The notes under the pieces: generated by a model | The model's input: only the letters and a program-made list of their open reading frames with translations | Database searches by the model: none | Told to the model about the DNA's origin: nothing | Translations under genes and position numbers: made by a program | Part shown: positions 26,201-34,747 of the stretch, piece by piece | Position numbering within the stretch: the first letter of the stretch is position 1 | How the letters are laid out: each line of letters starts with the position of its first letter | Assembly (NCBI GenBank): GCA_019456185.1 | Contig: VRUH01000042.1 | Span: 1-35,392, forward strand | Direction: 5' to 3' | Length of the DNA stretch: 35,392 nt | From: Candidatus Glassbacteria bacterium | GTDB lineage: Bacteria; Gemmatimonadota; Glassbacteria; GWA2-58-10

Positions 26201-26372
26201 CAAGCATTTCGTGACCAAGGCCAGCGGCAGGCCGTACCTGAGCTTGCAGTTCGACGAGCATAACAACGACGCCGGGATGCTTACCCGCTGCGAGGCTTAC
26301 CTGGACAGCAAGGGAGTGTTGAGACGATGGGGAACGACAGAGCAGGAAATGGCGGAAGCAGGAAATCTTTAA
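23271..26372 (+). CDS. Acyl-CoA dehydratase activase-like protein, double ASKHA ATPase plus DUF2229 N-part
   Basis: This is a 1033-residue protein of the BadF/BadG/BcrA/BcrD ATPase family. Two ASKHA domains are present in one chain: 1-295 (GIDLGSVSVK; EMGGENSKYL; Cys162 in GDCAAGTGGF; Cys201) and about 352-615 (GIDIGSVSTN; EIGGQDSKYI; Cys481 in EACAAGTGSF; Cys521). In homodimeric activators such as HgdC the cluster is held by two cysteines per subunit, so here both halves could come from one polypeptide. A CNACTNYC stretch with a later Cys (640, 643, 647, 665) is probably another cluster site, and a DUF2229-like domain follows. It is expected to use ATP to drive low-potential electrons onto a dehydratase-like Fe-S partner. 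It overlaps the next gene by 46 bases. Confidence 0.88.
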   Translation: MAINIGIDLGSVSVKAALYSTDKSDHRFFSSLADNSLFQRVVTITHPFTGESCHLAITNYARIAGNPMQQAKSLLEKLEELVGRQNLGEVVATGCGAGLLKDEYGVLIQNEFACLARAVELMLPEVRTVFEMGGENSKYLLFEKDEAGGGLGIVDYQTNGDCAAGTGGFLDQQAGRLRFKVEEIGDIVLATGRAPKIAGRCSVFAKSDMIHAQQKGFTPEEILKGLCESVARNFKGAITKGKTVEPRVAFVGGVAANRGVVQALENVFGWEENTLVIPENYASFGAIGAAVHAEGIRRGEDWKGTGFSLDRQNGKRREFPHGSRLSMENVVLLRDRMAALDPAEILEQREAFLGIDIGSVSTNLVLIDTECNVLREIYTNTESRPIEAVGRGLREIETELGDKIVIRGVGTTGSGRELIGELVGADTVNDEITAHKTGASFVDHNILDLGVDTIFEIGGQDSKYISLEKGVVVDFAMNEACAAGTGSFLEERAKELGIRIKDEFAEIALGSENPLRLGERCTVFMERDVNSYLQRGAELQRVVAGLAYSVATNYINRVVRGRKIGEVLFFQGGTAYNDSVAAALSSILGKRVIVPPLNGVMGALGEALLARQKMLKSSERSRFRGFNLDQVDYKIREFTCNACTNYCQMQEFTVEGERTYWGDKCSERYRKAVKAERQPVIEDLIDFRAKLLVEDYDPGAGKGPVVGIPFCMSFYEWMPFWLRFFGELDVKVLLSEPTTNQIANLGLECVVSEPCFPIQVAHGHVRWLIDQGVDRLFVPNNISAPGGDPMRPSFFCPWNQTLPFVVRAAPIISEYADRIMMPTLWFNQGEEAVAKSLYDSLKEAGLKHRLKDIRGAVSKAFAVQTAFGRSLHEAGARAMAVLNSHKEHGILLLGRPYNIYDKGINLEIATKLRNYYGVNVIGLDFLNIDGVDINDIHENMFWGYGEKILAAARSVRDKPKLHIIYITNFNCGPDSYIKHFVTKASGRPYLSLQFDEHNNDAGMLTRCEAYLDSKGVLRRWGTTEQEMAEAGNL

Positions 26373-27643
26373 AGGGCCGCATCCTTTACGTACCCCAGAT
26401 GAGCTTCGGCGGGGCGATGGCGTTTGCCGCCGCCTTCCGCAGCGTGGGGATAAATGCGAAAATCAGCCCGGACAGCGACGCACGCACTCTGGAACTGGGC
26501 AGGCGTTACACCAGCGGCGAGGAATGCCTCCCCGCCCCGGTGATGCTGGGCAATTTCCTCAAGCTTACCGAGCAGCCCGATTTCGAGCCGGCGAAGACGG
26601 CGTTTTTCATGCCCACGGCCGACGGGCCCTGCCGGTTCGGCCAGTACGCGCCATATATCAAGAAAATCCTGGGCGAGATAGGCCTGGACGACGTGCTCGT
26701 GTTCAGCCCCACCAGCAGCGATGGTTACGATGGCATGGGCGAGCATGGCAACAAATTGATGCGCAACGCTCTGCGCGGATTGATCTGCGCCGATATCCTG
26801 CGTAAAATGACCCACAAGACCCGGCCTTACGAAATCAACCAGGGAGATACGGACAAGGTTCACACCGAATCGCTCAGGCGGGTCGAAAAAGTGCTGGAAG
26901 TCGAGGAGACCGACACCGGGGAGCGGATGGACAAGCTGGTCGAGGCGATGACTGTCTCGCGCGACCAGTACCGTGCTATCCCGGCCCGGTTCAACCGCCG
27001 CCGTCCGCTGATCGGCGTGGTCGGCGAGATTTTCTGCCGCCTGACCCCGTTTACCAACGATTTCCTGATCAACAAGATCGAGGAATTCGGCGGCGAATGC
27101 ACCCTGTCCCATATTGTCGAGTGGGTCTGGTACTCCAATACACAGCAGCAGAAACTTCTGAGCCAGAGCGGACAGCGCTTCACGGTCAAGATGCTGGGCG
27201 CGAAGATCAAGAACTGGATCCAGCAGAAAGACGAGCACGCGCTCTACGCGCCCTACCACGACGATTTCAAGGGCTACGAGGAGCCGGAAATCCATAAAAT
27301 CCTCAACTACTCCCAGCCTTACCTTCCCCACCAGGGAGCGCTGGGCGAGATGACTCTCTCGGTCGGTAAAGCCGTCTCCCACTACCACCAGGGCTGCGAC
27401 GGTGTGGTGGATATCAGCCCGTTCACCTGCATGAACGGGATTGTCACCGAGGCGATCTACCCGGTGGTGAGCGCGCAGATGGACAATATGCCGATCCGCA
27501 ATTTCTTTTTCGACGGCAGCCAGTACGACGTGGACCGCGACGTGGGGATTTTCATGGAACTGGCCCGCAGCTATCAGCAGCGCAAACGGACCGAGAGGGT
27601 GTTTCCCGACCACTTCCCGGTCGAAACCGCGGCAGCGGTCTAG
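26327..27643 (+). CDS. Activase C-terminal partner, 2-hydroxyacyl-CoA dehydratase-related
   Basis: This is a 438-residue protein that matches the C-terminal part of the large activase-fusion proteins, here as a separate gene. Cys residues occur in EECLPAPVM (after YTSGEE), in GPCRFGQY and in FTCMNGIVTEAI, positions that resemble Fe-S-ligand cysteines of 2-hydroxyacyl-CoA dehydratase subunits. It starts at an ATG that overlaps the end of the activase by 46 bases in another frame, so the split is fixed and likely translationally coupled. In many bacteria the two parts are one polypeptide of about 1400 residues. The reaction is not known. A terminator follows. Confidence 0.82.
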   Translation: MGNDRAGNGGSRKSLKGRILYVPQMSFGGAMAFAAAFRSVGINAKISPDSDARTLELGRRYTSGEECLPAPVMLGNFLKLTEQPDFEPAKTAFFMPTADGPCRFGQYAPYIKKILGEIGLDDVLVFSPTSSDGYDGMGEHGNKLMRNALRGLICADILRKMTHKTRPYEINQGDTDKVHTESLRRVEKVLEVEETDTGERMDKLVEAMTVSRDQYRAIPARFNRRRPLIGVVGEIFCRLTPFTNDFLINKIEEFGGECTLSHIVEWVWYSNTQQQKLLSQSGQRFTVKMLGAKIKNWIQQKDEHALYAPYHDDFKGYEEPEIHKILNYSQPYLPHQGALGEMTLSVGKAVSHYHQGCDGVVDISPFTCMNGIVTEAIYPVVSAQMDNMPIRNFFFDGSQYDVDRDVGIFMELARSYQQRKRTERVFPDHFPVETAAAV

Positions 27644-27675
27644 AGCGGGCACCGATCAAGACGGCAACAAACAAG

Positions 27676-27709
27676 CGCCCCGCAGGGTACTGACTCTGCG
27701 GGGCGTTTT
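27676..27709 (+). terminator. Rho-independent terminator after the activase genes
   Basis: CGCCCCGCAG (27676-27685) pairs with CTGCGGGGCG (27696-27705) around a 10-base loop, then TTTT. The stem is 10 bp and perfect. It ends the operon that begins with the radical SAM gene. Confidence 0.8.
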
Positions 27710-27896
27710 GCACCCCCCGTTCAATTGATCCGGCTTTCCGGGCAAAATTGCGCCAGCCTGTCAATTGCATGATTTCACAGGCCCGAAAGTGGATTCCGGC
27801 TTCAGTCTTTCCTCTTGCCCTTAGCAGACGGATTGAATAACTTATTTAATCGTTCAACTTACCGTATTTTCTCGACTTGCGGCGGAGCCAGGTCCG

Positions 27897-29255
27897 ATGC
27901 CACAAAAGGAAACCGGCCAGCATGTGATCCGTCACCGCTCGGTGTTCACACTGCCCACCCGGCTCAGTTTCTGGTCGCTGGTGCTGCTGACCGCGGTGTT
28001 TTTCGTCATGCTGCTGGGCTATTTTCTTTATACCCAGAGCCTTGTCCGCGACCTGGAACGCGACGAGTACGTGCTCAGCAAGGCTGTCGCCCAGTTCATG
28101 GTCAACGCGTTCGACATGCGCACCGGCCTGGAAGACCAGGAGCTGGTCAATATTTTCGTCCAGTACGGCAACGACACCGACGTCCTGCGGGAGCTGGTGG
28201 GCGAGTTCGACAACCCGCTGGCGATCACTGATTCCACCGGTACGCCCGTGATGTGGAAATCCATCGGCGTGCCGGAGGATATCAACACCAGGGACCCCGA
28301 GGTGCTGGCCCGGATCAAGGCGACGATTCAGAACATGGACCGCCAGAACCCGCCGATGAGGATCCTCAACAACGCGCTCGAGGAACAGTTCGTGGTCCAC
28401 TACGGCGACCCGCCCGCGCTGACCCGCCTGCGCACGATCCCGTTGTACCTGGGCGGGATGCTGGTTCTGTTCGTGGTGATCGCCCTCTGGATCCTGCGCC
28501 GTCAGGCCCGCACCGAACGCAGCCTGATCTGGGCCGGGATGGCCCGTGAGAGCGCCCATCAGCTCGGTACTCCGATTTCGAGCCTCTACGGCTGGCTCGA
28601 ACTGCTGAAAATCAAGCTCTCCGAGGCCCGCGCCCTCCGTGGCTCGGTAGACCTGGAAACGGTGGACCAGGTGGACGGCCAGGAGAAAGAAATCGTGGAC
28701 GGGATCGGCCAGGATGTCGAGCGGCTGAGCAAGGTGGCCCACCGCTTCGAGCTGATCGGCCGGCGCAGCAGCTACGACCGCCTGGACTTGGCCGAGGTTC
28801 TGCGCGGCACCGAACAGTACTTCCGCGCCCGGCTGCCCAAGCGCGGCAAAATAATCGAACTGAAAGTGGAACTCGGCGAACTTCTGCCCGTGCGGGGTAA
28901 CCCCACCCTGCTGGAATGGGCCTTCGAGAATATCATCAAGAACAGCATCGATGCGCTCACCGGCCGCGGGGGCATTATCCGGATCGAGGCCATGTACGAC
29001 TCCGAGCGCGATGAGGTCGATATCATCTTCAGCGACAACGGCCCCGGCATTCCCGGCAATGTCCGCCGTCACATCTTCGACACCGGCGTGACCACCAAGA
29101 GCAAAGGCTGGGGCGTGGGCCTGGCCCTGGCCAAACGGATAATCGAGGAAAACCACGGCGGCAGGATCATGCTGACCCAAAGTTCGTCGGACAAAGGGAC
29201 GGTGTTTCTGGTAACCCTGCCGGCCACCGAAACCAGCGACACGGTTAAACAATAA
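27897..29255 (+). CDS. Membrane sensor histidine kinase
   Basis: This is a 452-residue kinase. Two membrane segments, about 25-47 and 183-201, enclose a sensor domain of some 135 residues, probably periplasmic. The dimerisation region has MARESAHQLGTPISSL with the phosphoacceptor His221, and the ATPase domain has N box ENIIKNSIDAL, G1 DNGPGIP and G2 GWGVGLALAK. The H box (ESAHQLGTP) is of the type seen in NtrY-like or other HisKA_2-like kinases. No response regulator is next to it, so it is an orphan kinase. The ATG has GGAG and AGG upstream. The helicase gene follows after 18 bases. Confidence 0.88.
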   Translation: MPQKETGQHVIRHRSVFTLPTRLSFWSLVLLTAVFFVMLLGYFLYTQSLVRDLERDEYVLSKAVAQFMVNAFDMRTGLEDQELVNIFVQYGNDTDVLRELVGEFDNPLAITDSTGTPVMWKSIGVPEDINTRDPEVLARIKATIQNMDRQNPPMRILNNALEEQFVVHYGDPPALTRLRTIPLYLGGMLVLFVVIALWILRRQARTERSLIWAGMARESAHQLGTPISSLYGWLELLKIKLSEARALRGSVDLETVDQVDGQEKEIVDGIGQDVERLSKVAHRFELIGRRSSYDRLDLAEVLRGTEQYFRARLPKRGKIIELKVELGELLPVRGNPTLLEWAFENIIKNSIDALTGRGGIIRIEAMYDSERDEVDIIFSDNGPGIPGNVRRHIFDTGVTTKSKGWGVGLALAKRIIEENHGGRIMLTQSSSDKGTVFLVTLPATETSDTVKQ

Positions 29256-29273
29256 GGTGAAATCTTCAAGCTT

Positions 29274-31583
29274 ATGAATTCTCAGCAACTGCTCGACAAG
29301 CTCAACCCGCCCCAGCGCGAGGCTATAACTCACGGCGAGGGCCCGCTGCTGGTGCTGGCCGGCGCCGGCAGCGGCAAGACCCGTGTGCTGACATTCAGGA
29401 TCGCCTGGCTGGTCGGCGAGCTGGGCGTGCCGCCCTCGGATATCCTGGCCCTCACGTTCACCAACAAGGCCGCCGGCGAGATGAAAGCCCGGGTCGAAAA
29501 CCTGATCGGCCAGGGCACTTCGTTGTGGATCGGCACGTTCCACAGCATTTTCGCCCGCATATTGCGCCGTGACGCCCAACTGCTGGGCTACAACCAGAAC
29601 TACACGATCTACGACGCCGATGACAGCGAGCGGGTGGTCAAGAATATCCTCAAGGAACTCCCCGACTCGTTCCAGAACCTCAAACCCCGTCAGCTCAGGC
29701 ATAAAATCAGCCGCTGGAAAAACGACCTCCGCATACCCGAGGATGTCAAAAAGGGGGGCGGCAACCCCGCTGATTCCCGTACAGCAGAGATCTACGAGCG
29801 CTACGAGCACGCGCTGAAAGAAAATAACGCGATGGATTTCGATGACCTGATCATCCGGCCGGCCGAGCTGTTCGCCAAGGCTCCAGAGGTGCTCGAGCGC
29901 TACCGCCGCAAATTCCGGCACATCCTGATTGACGAGTTCCAGGACACCAACCGCGCCCAATACAATCTCGTGCGGATGCTGGCCGGCAGCCCGGCCAACC
30001 TCTGCGTGGTGGGCGATGACGACCAGTCGATCTACGGCTGGCGCGGGGCCGAGATACGCAATATCCTCGATTTCGCGGAGCATTTCCCCGGCACCACGGT
30101 GGTCCGGCTCGAGCAGAACTACCGCTCGTCCGGCAACATCCTCGAGGTTGCGAATGCCGTGGTGGTGCGTAACCGCGGGCGCAAACCAAAAAAACTGTGG
30201 ACCGAGAAATCCGCCGGAGACAAGGCTGTCGTCCTCGAGTGCGAGAACGAACTCGACGAGGCCGACCAGGTGGTGTCCCACTCCCGCCGGGCGACCGAGG
30301 AACTTGGCCTGGCCTGGCGCGAGCTGGCGGTACTCTACCGCACCAACGCCCAGAGCCGCGTGCTGGAGGAAGCGTTCAACCGCAACGGTGTCAAGGTGGT
30401 GATTATCGGCGGCCTGCGGTTCTACGAGCGCAAGGAAATCAAGGACCTGATGGCCTACCTCAAGGTGATTGTCAACCCCCGGGACAGCACCAGCCTCTAC
30501 CGGATAATCAATGTCCCCGCCCGCGGGATCGGCCCGGCCACGCTGAGCAGGCTCACCCGGTTGGCTGTCGAGCTGGGCGAGCCGCTGTACCACGTGCTGG
30601 GCGAGGCCGACCGGGCAGAGGGTGTGGGCGGCAAGGTGGCCGGCACGGTGATGGAGCTGCACACGATGTTCGAGGACCTGCGCACCGCCTCCCGTACCGA
30701 GAGCGCAACCGCGGTGCTCCAGGAGCTGATCCGCCGCTCCGGCTACAACGACAGCATGGCCGAGCTGGATACGATCGAGGCCCAGGGCCGCATGGAGAAT
30801 ATCCAGGAGCTTGTCAACGCCGCCGAGGAGTACAGCGAGCGTTTCAGCGGCGAGGAGGGCGTGAGCTGCCTGGAGGGCTGGCTGGCCGAGACCTCGCTGG
30901 TCTCCGAGATCGATTTCCACGATCCGGACCAGGACTGCCTGACCCTGATGACCCTGCACAACGCCAAGGGCCTCGAGTTCCCGGCCGTGTTTATCACCGG
31001 TGTCGAGGAGGACCTCCTGCCGATCTCCCGCGCCTGGGAGGACGACGACGGGGAGGCGGTGGAGGAGGAGCGCCGGCTGTTCTATGTCGGGATCACCCGC
31101 GCCATGAAGCGGGTGTACCTCAGCTGGGCCTCCACCCGCAGGCGTTACGGAGTAATCACCGGCAGCGGTCCCAGCATGTTCCTGCGCGACATCCCCGACG
31201 AGCTGGTGGAGAAGGTCCCCAGCTTGCGCCGCCGGGCCGGTTCGTTCGGCGCCTATGCCCGCCGTCAGGCCGAAACGTTCGGCCGCGGAGGACGGGGCCG
31301 CAGCCCGATCGGGCCGCAGCCGCCCATTTTTGCCGCCCCCCGCGGCGACGGACCCGTCAACGGGGAGCAGCCGCAGAGCGCGGGAGAACCGGTGTTCGTG
31401 CCGGACCCGGGGGTGGATGAACCGAATTACCGCAAGGGCGAGCGGGTGGTGCACGGCACGTTCGGCAGCGGGACGATCCAGGAGGTTACCGAGAGCCTGG
31501 GCGACATCCGGGTCACCGTCCGCTTCGACTCCGGGTTCAGCAAGAAACTCGTACCCCGGTTCGCCCGGCTGCTGAGGGAGTAA
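29274..31583 (+). CDS. pcrA: ATP-dependent DNA helicase PcrA/UvrD
   Basis: This is a 769-residue superfamily 1A 3'-5' DNA helicase, used in nucleotide excision and replication-fork repair. The Walker A is GAGSGKTR (30-37), the Walker B is DEFQDTN (220-226), followed by GDDDQSIYGWRGA and QNYRSS; the C-terminal motif is TLHNAKGLEFPAVF with FYVGITRAMKRVYL. A low-complexity Gly/Pro/Ala linker near 655-715 is followed by a PcrA-type Tudor-like end (KGERVVHGTFGSGTI). The start ATG at 29274 has AAGGTGA about 12 bases before it. It is followed at once by the AT-rich restriction genes. Confidence 0.95.
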   Translation: MNSQQLLDKLNPPQREAITHGEGPLLVLAGAGSGKTRVLTFRIAWLVGELGVPPSDILALTFTNKAAGEMKARVENLIGQGTSLWIGTFHSIFARILRRDAQLLGYNQNYTIYDADDSERVVKNILKELPDSFQNLKPRQLRHKISRWKNDLRIPEDVKKGGGNPADSRTAEIYERYEHALKENNAMDFDDLIIRPAELFAKAPEVLERYRRKFRHILIDEFQDTNRAQYNLVRMLAGSPANLCVVGDDDQSIYGWRGAEIRNILDFAEHFPGTTVVRLEQNYRSSGNILEVANAVVVRNRGRKPKKLWTEKSAGDKAVVLECENELDEADQVVSHSRRATEELGLAWRELAVLYRTNAQSRVLEEAFNRNGVKVVIIGGLRFYERKEIKDLMAYLKVIVNPRDSTSLYRIINVPARGIGPATLSRLTRLAVELGEPLYHVLGEADRAEGVGGKVAGTVMELHTMFEDLRTASRTESATAVLQELIRRSGYNDSMAELDTIEAQGRMENIQELVNAAEEYSERFSGEEGVSCLEGWLAETSLVSEIDFHDPDQDCLTLMTLHNAKGLEFPAVFITGVEEDLLPISRAWEDDDGEAVEEERRLFYVGITRAMKRVYLSWASTRRRYGVITGSGPSMFLRDIPDELVEKVPSLRRRAGSFGAYARRQAETFGRGGRGRSPIGPQPPIFAAPRGDGPVNGEQPQSAGEPVFVPDPGVDEPNYRKGERVVHGTFGSGTIQEVTESLGDIRVTVRFDSGFSKKLVPRFARLLRE

Positions 31584-31612
31584 ATGGAGTATTTACAGAA
31601 GGAGCAATAAAT

Positions 31613-32434
31613 ATGAGCCAAGATTATAGTTCACAAAAGACTTATTTTGATTGGGTTAAAGAAGACGCAAAGGCTAGAAAAGAAGAATTAGAAAAGACCC
31701 TAAAGGCAGTTTTTTCTGCGTATCTTGAATTTCAGCAGGTTGAGGTTATTTGCTTCTCTGCAATGAGTGCGCATAAGTTAGCCAAAGCTTTATACCAAAA
31801 ACCAATCATACTGAAGGCCTTGCTTGCTGCATGTAATATAGGAGAGCGTGCCCTGATTAGAGATTTGAATATATCTATTAGCACTTATGGGAAAAAAATA
31901 TCACAAAGCAATGCTCAGATAATTGCGGGATATATAAAACCTTTTCTGCCTGATTATTTGGAACTTAATACTTTAGGGAAAATTGACCAGATATATTTCA
32001 TTGATAAGGAAATCCGGAAGAAAAAGGGTACTTGGGAAAAAATAATCACTACTACACTGAATAAAGTCTGTAGAAAAGAATTTAAAAAAAGAAAATTTGA
32101 GATTGAAGGAGAGCAATTCGAAATAGATGCTGCCAGTCCAGCTAAAGGTGCAATACAAGTTGCCATTGACGTCAAAAGGATTGAGGCGAGAAGAGATATT
32201 CATAAACGGTGTGATGAAATTGCAAACAAGGCCTCTAAACTGAAAAATGCCTTCCCAGATTCTCTATTCTTTGCTGTTATCCTATTTCCTTTTCCTGAAC
32301 AACACATCAATATTAAAAGCAGATTACAATCCAATAATATTAACAATGTCATATTCGCCGGAGACTCTAAAAGTTCAATCAATGATGCATGTAAGATGAT
32401 AGATGCTCTTATTAAGGACAAGAATAAATGCTAA
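31613..32434 (+). CDS. Type II-like restriction endonuclease (PD-(D/E)xK)
   Basis: This is a 273-residue protein on AT-rich DNA. The probable catalytic core is Asp172 in FEIDAASP, then 13 residues, then Asp186-Val-Lys188 in AIDVKR, which fits D-x(n)-(D/E)xK nucleases. Flanking helices KRIEARRDIHKRCDEI resemble restriction endonucleases. The stop overlaps the methyltransferase start by seven bases. The ATG has AAGGAG upstream. The recognition sequence cannot be predicted. There is no controller protein gene. Confidence 0.7.
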   Translation: MSQDYSSQKTYFDWVKEDAKARKEELEKTLKAVFSAYLEFQQVEVICFSAMSAHKLAKALYQKPIILKALLAACNIGERALIRDLNISISTYGKKISQSNAQIIAGYIKPFLPDYLELNTLGKIDQIYFIDKEIRKKKGTWEKIITTTLNKVCRKEFKKRKFEIEGEQFEIDAASPAKGAIQVAIDVKRIEARRDIHKRCDEIANKASKLKNAFPDSLFFAVILFPFPEQHINIKSRLQSNNINNVIFAGDSKSSINDACKMIDALIKDKNKC

Positions 32435-33300
32435 ATCACACCAAACATTTTCTTATAAATGATGATGCTCGAAAAATATCTTACCTCGAAGATCAAAGTG
32501 TGCATTTAATACTTACATCTCCACCATATTGGACTCTAAAAAAATATAGAACTGAGATTGATCAACTAGGCAGTATTGAAGACTACGATCTTTTCGTCCT
32601 CGAATTGGAAAAAGTTTGGAAGGAATGCTTTAGACTATTAGTTCCAGGTGGTCGTTTGGTCTGCGTTGTTGGAGATGTATGTCTATCCCGCAGAAAATTT
32701 GGCAGACATCTGGTCGTTCCACTTCATGCTGATATTGTTACCAGTTGCAGAAAGGTCGGTTTTGATAACTTGAATCCAATTATTTGGCAAAAAATATCCA
32801 ATGCCAATTATGAAGTTCAACGTGGTTCCAAATTTTTAGGTAAACCATATGAACCAAATTCAATTATTAAAAATGATTTTGAATTCATTTTAATGCAAAG
32901 AAAGCCAGGTGGTTATCGTAAACCAACAGAAGAACAAAGAAAGCACTCTAAAATTAGCAAATCTGACTTCAATAAATGGTTCAGACAATTCTGGAACTTG
33001 TCTGGTGCATCTACTAAAGATCATCCCGCACCTTTTCCTCTTAAATTAGCTTATCGATTGGTAAGTATGTTCTCATTTATTGATGATACCGTTCTTGACC
33101 CATTTTGTGGTACCGGTACTACTATGCTAGCAGCGATGCAAACAAATAGACATAGCATTGGCGTAGAAATTGATGCCGAATATTGCCAGTACACACTTAA
33201 AAGACTAAAGGCAGGATCAAATCAATTGTTCAGTAAATATGACATTAGATATTATTCTGCAGATGATTTGGATACCGTTAAACTCATAAAACAAGCCTGA
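32428..33300 (+). CDS. DNA methyltransferase of the restriction-modification pair (TSPPY type)
   Basis: This is a 290-residue DNA amino-methyltransferase. TSPPYW (30-35) is catalytic motif IV, and DPFCGTGTTMLAA (224-236) is SAM-binding motif I; the order IV then I marks the beta class, as in many m4C or m6A enzymes. A linker of some 190 residues holds the likely target recognition part. It begins seven bases before the end of the endonuclease gene. It should protect host DNA against the endonuclease. The modified base is not certain; SPPY favours N4-cytosine, but adenine is possible. Confidence 0.85.
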   Translation: MLNHTKHFLINDDARKISYLEDQSVHLILTSPPYWTLKKYRTEIDQLGSIEDYDLFVLELEKVWKECFRLLVPGGRLVCVVGDVCLSRRKFGRHLVVPLHADIVTSCRKVGFDNLNPIIWQKISNANYEVQRGSKFLGKPYEPNSIIKNDFEFILMQRKPGGYRKPTEEQRKHSKISKSDFNKWFRQFWNLSGASTKDHPAPFPLKLAYRLVSMFSFIDDTVLDPFCGTGTTMLAAMQTNRHSIGVEIDAEYCQYTLKRLKAGSNQLFSKYDIRYYSADDLDTVKLIKQA

Positions 33301-33365
33301 TCAATCCTAAATCATTTCCATTTTTTGTTGGCAAAACATCTGAACCATTCCCACGGGAGACCGCC

Positions 33366-34730
33366 ATGAGCGACAACGAGAAGAAGATCGGCCGCCGCAA
33401 GTTTATCGCCGGTGCCAGCGCAGCGCTTGCCGCCGGCTCGCTGGGCGCGCCCCACGTGTTCGCCGCCAACGCCGACAAGCCCGCTATCCTGGGCGGCACA
33501 CCCGTGCGCACCGAACCGTTCCCCTCCTGGCCGATGTACGACAGCACCGACGAGAACCTGCTGCTCGATACGTTCCGCTCCCGAGGCTGGTGCCGGCTCG
33601 GCAACGACCAGGTGAACTCGTTCGAGCGGAAATTCGCCGGGCTGATGGGCGTGACCCAGGCCCTGGCGACCAGCAGCGGCACCTGCGCGCTCAACACCGC
33701 GCTCAACGTGCTCGAGATCGGGCCGGGCGACGAGGTGATCACCACGCCGTACACGTTTGTCGCCACCGCCCAGGTGGTTTTCCAGGTGGGCGCGCTGGCC
33801 GTGTTCGCCGATATCGATCCCGAAACCCACATGATCGACCCGGACCGGGTGGAAGAGAAAATCACACCGCGCACCCGGGCGATCATGCCGGTGCATATCG
33901 GCGGCGGCGCATCCGACATGGACCGTCTGCTGGAGATCGGCAGCAAGCACGGCCTCCCCGTGCTGGAGGACGCCTGCCAGGCCTGGCTGGGCGAATGGCG
34001 CGGCCGGAAACTGGGCAGCCTCGGCGATCTGGGCTGCTTCAGCTTCCAGGAAACCAAGAACCTGACCTCCGGCGAGGGCGGCGCGGTGATCGGCAACGAC
34101 AACGTGCTGATGGACATGGCGGCCAGCTACACCAACAACGGCCGTCCCGCGGGCACGCAGAGATCGACCCTGACCGGCTACCCCAACGCGGGCAGCAACC
34201 ACCGGATGACCGAGTTCCAGGGCGCGATTCTCAACGGCCAGCTGCGCCGCCTGGAGGAACAGACCGAGCGCCGCAACCTCAACGGCCGCTATCTCGATTC
34301 CCTGCTGGACCAGATACCGGGAATCGCCGCGGCGCGCAGCTACGAGGGCCAGACGCGCCACGGCTACCACCTCTACATGATGAACTATGACAGCGCCGAG
34401 TTCAGCGGGATGAGCAAGTGGAAGTTCCGCGACGCGCTGGAGCGCGAGGGGATCCAGACGATCAGCACCGGCTACGCCATGCCTCCGCTCAACAAGCAGG
34501 GCTTTATCGAGCAGAAGCTGACCGGCAGGCATTACAAATATGTGTTCGGGCAGACACGGCTTGACAAGTGGCGTGCGGAGAACGAGTGCCCCAACAACGA
34601 CAGGGTCTGCGGCGAAACCGGCCTGTGGCTGTTCCAGGCCGTGCTGCTGGGCACGAAAAAAGACATGGAAGATATCGCCACGGCGGCGGAGAAACTCCGT
34701 AAAGCCTCGGCGCAGATTGCCAAAGCCTGA
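33366..34730 (+). CDS. Tat-signal DegT/DnrJ/EryC1/StrS-family aminotransferase
   Basis: This is a 454-residue PLP-dependent protein. The N-terminus is a Tat signal: GRRKFIAGASAALAAG (9-24), and AHVFAAN-type residues follow a possible cleavage region. The enzyme fold shows SSGTCALNTAL near 103, EDACQA with Asp202 (pyridine-nitrogen partner), and Lys231 in FQETKNLTSGEGGAV, the expected Schiff-base lysine. Members use sugar-nucleotide keto substrates in cell-envelope sugar biosynthesis or act in natural-product pathways. Export of a PLP enzyme is unusual. The gene is 17 bases before gatC. Confidence 0.87.
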   Translation: MSDNEKKIGRRKFIAGASAALAAGSLGAPHVFAANADKPAILGGTPVRTEPFPSWPMYDSTDENLLLDTFRSRGWCRLGNDQVNSFERKFAGLMGVTQALATSSGTCALNTALNVLEIGPGDEVITTPYTFVATAQVVFQVGALAVFADIDPETHMIDPDRVEEKITPRTRAIMPVHIGGGASDMDRLLEIGSKHGLPVLEDACQAWLGEWRGRKLGSLGDLGCFSFQETKNLTSGEGGAVIGNDNVLMDMAASYTNNGRPAGTQRSTLTGYPNAGSNHRMTEFQGAILNGQLRRLEEQTERRNLNGRYLDSLLDQIPGIAAARSYEGQTRHGYHLYMMNYDSAEFSGMSKWKFRDALEREGIQTISTGYAMPPLNKQGFIEQKLTGRHYKYVFGQTRLDKWRAENECPNNDRVCGETGLWLFQAVLLGTKKDMEDIATAAEKLRKASAQIAKA

Positions 34731-34747
34731 ATCGAAAGGAGTGCCAG

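Noticed and set aside
25020-26261. A 413-codon minus-strand frame opposite the activase
   Set aside because: It lies inside a gene with clear ASKHA and DUF2229-like features and shows only antisense composition.
27846-31454. A 1202-codon open frame on the minus strand opposite the histidine kinase and pcrA
   Set aside because: It mirrors two clear genes on the plus strand. Its product is rich in His, Leu, Ala and Gly without motifs, as expected for an antisense frame of high-GC codons.
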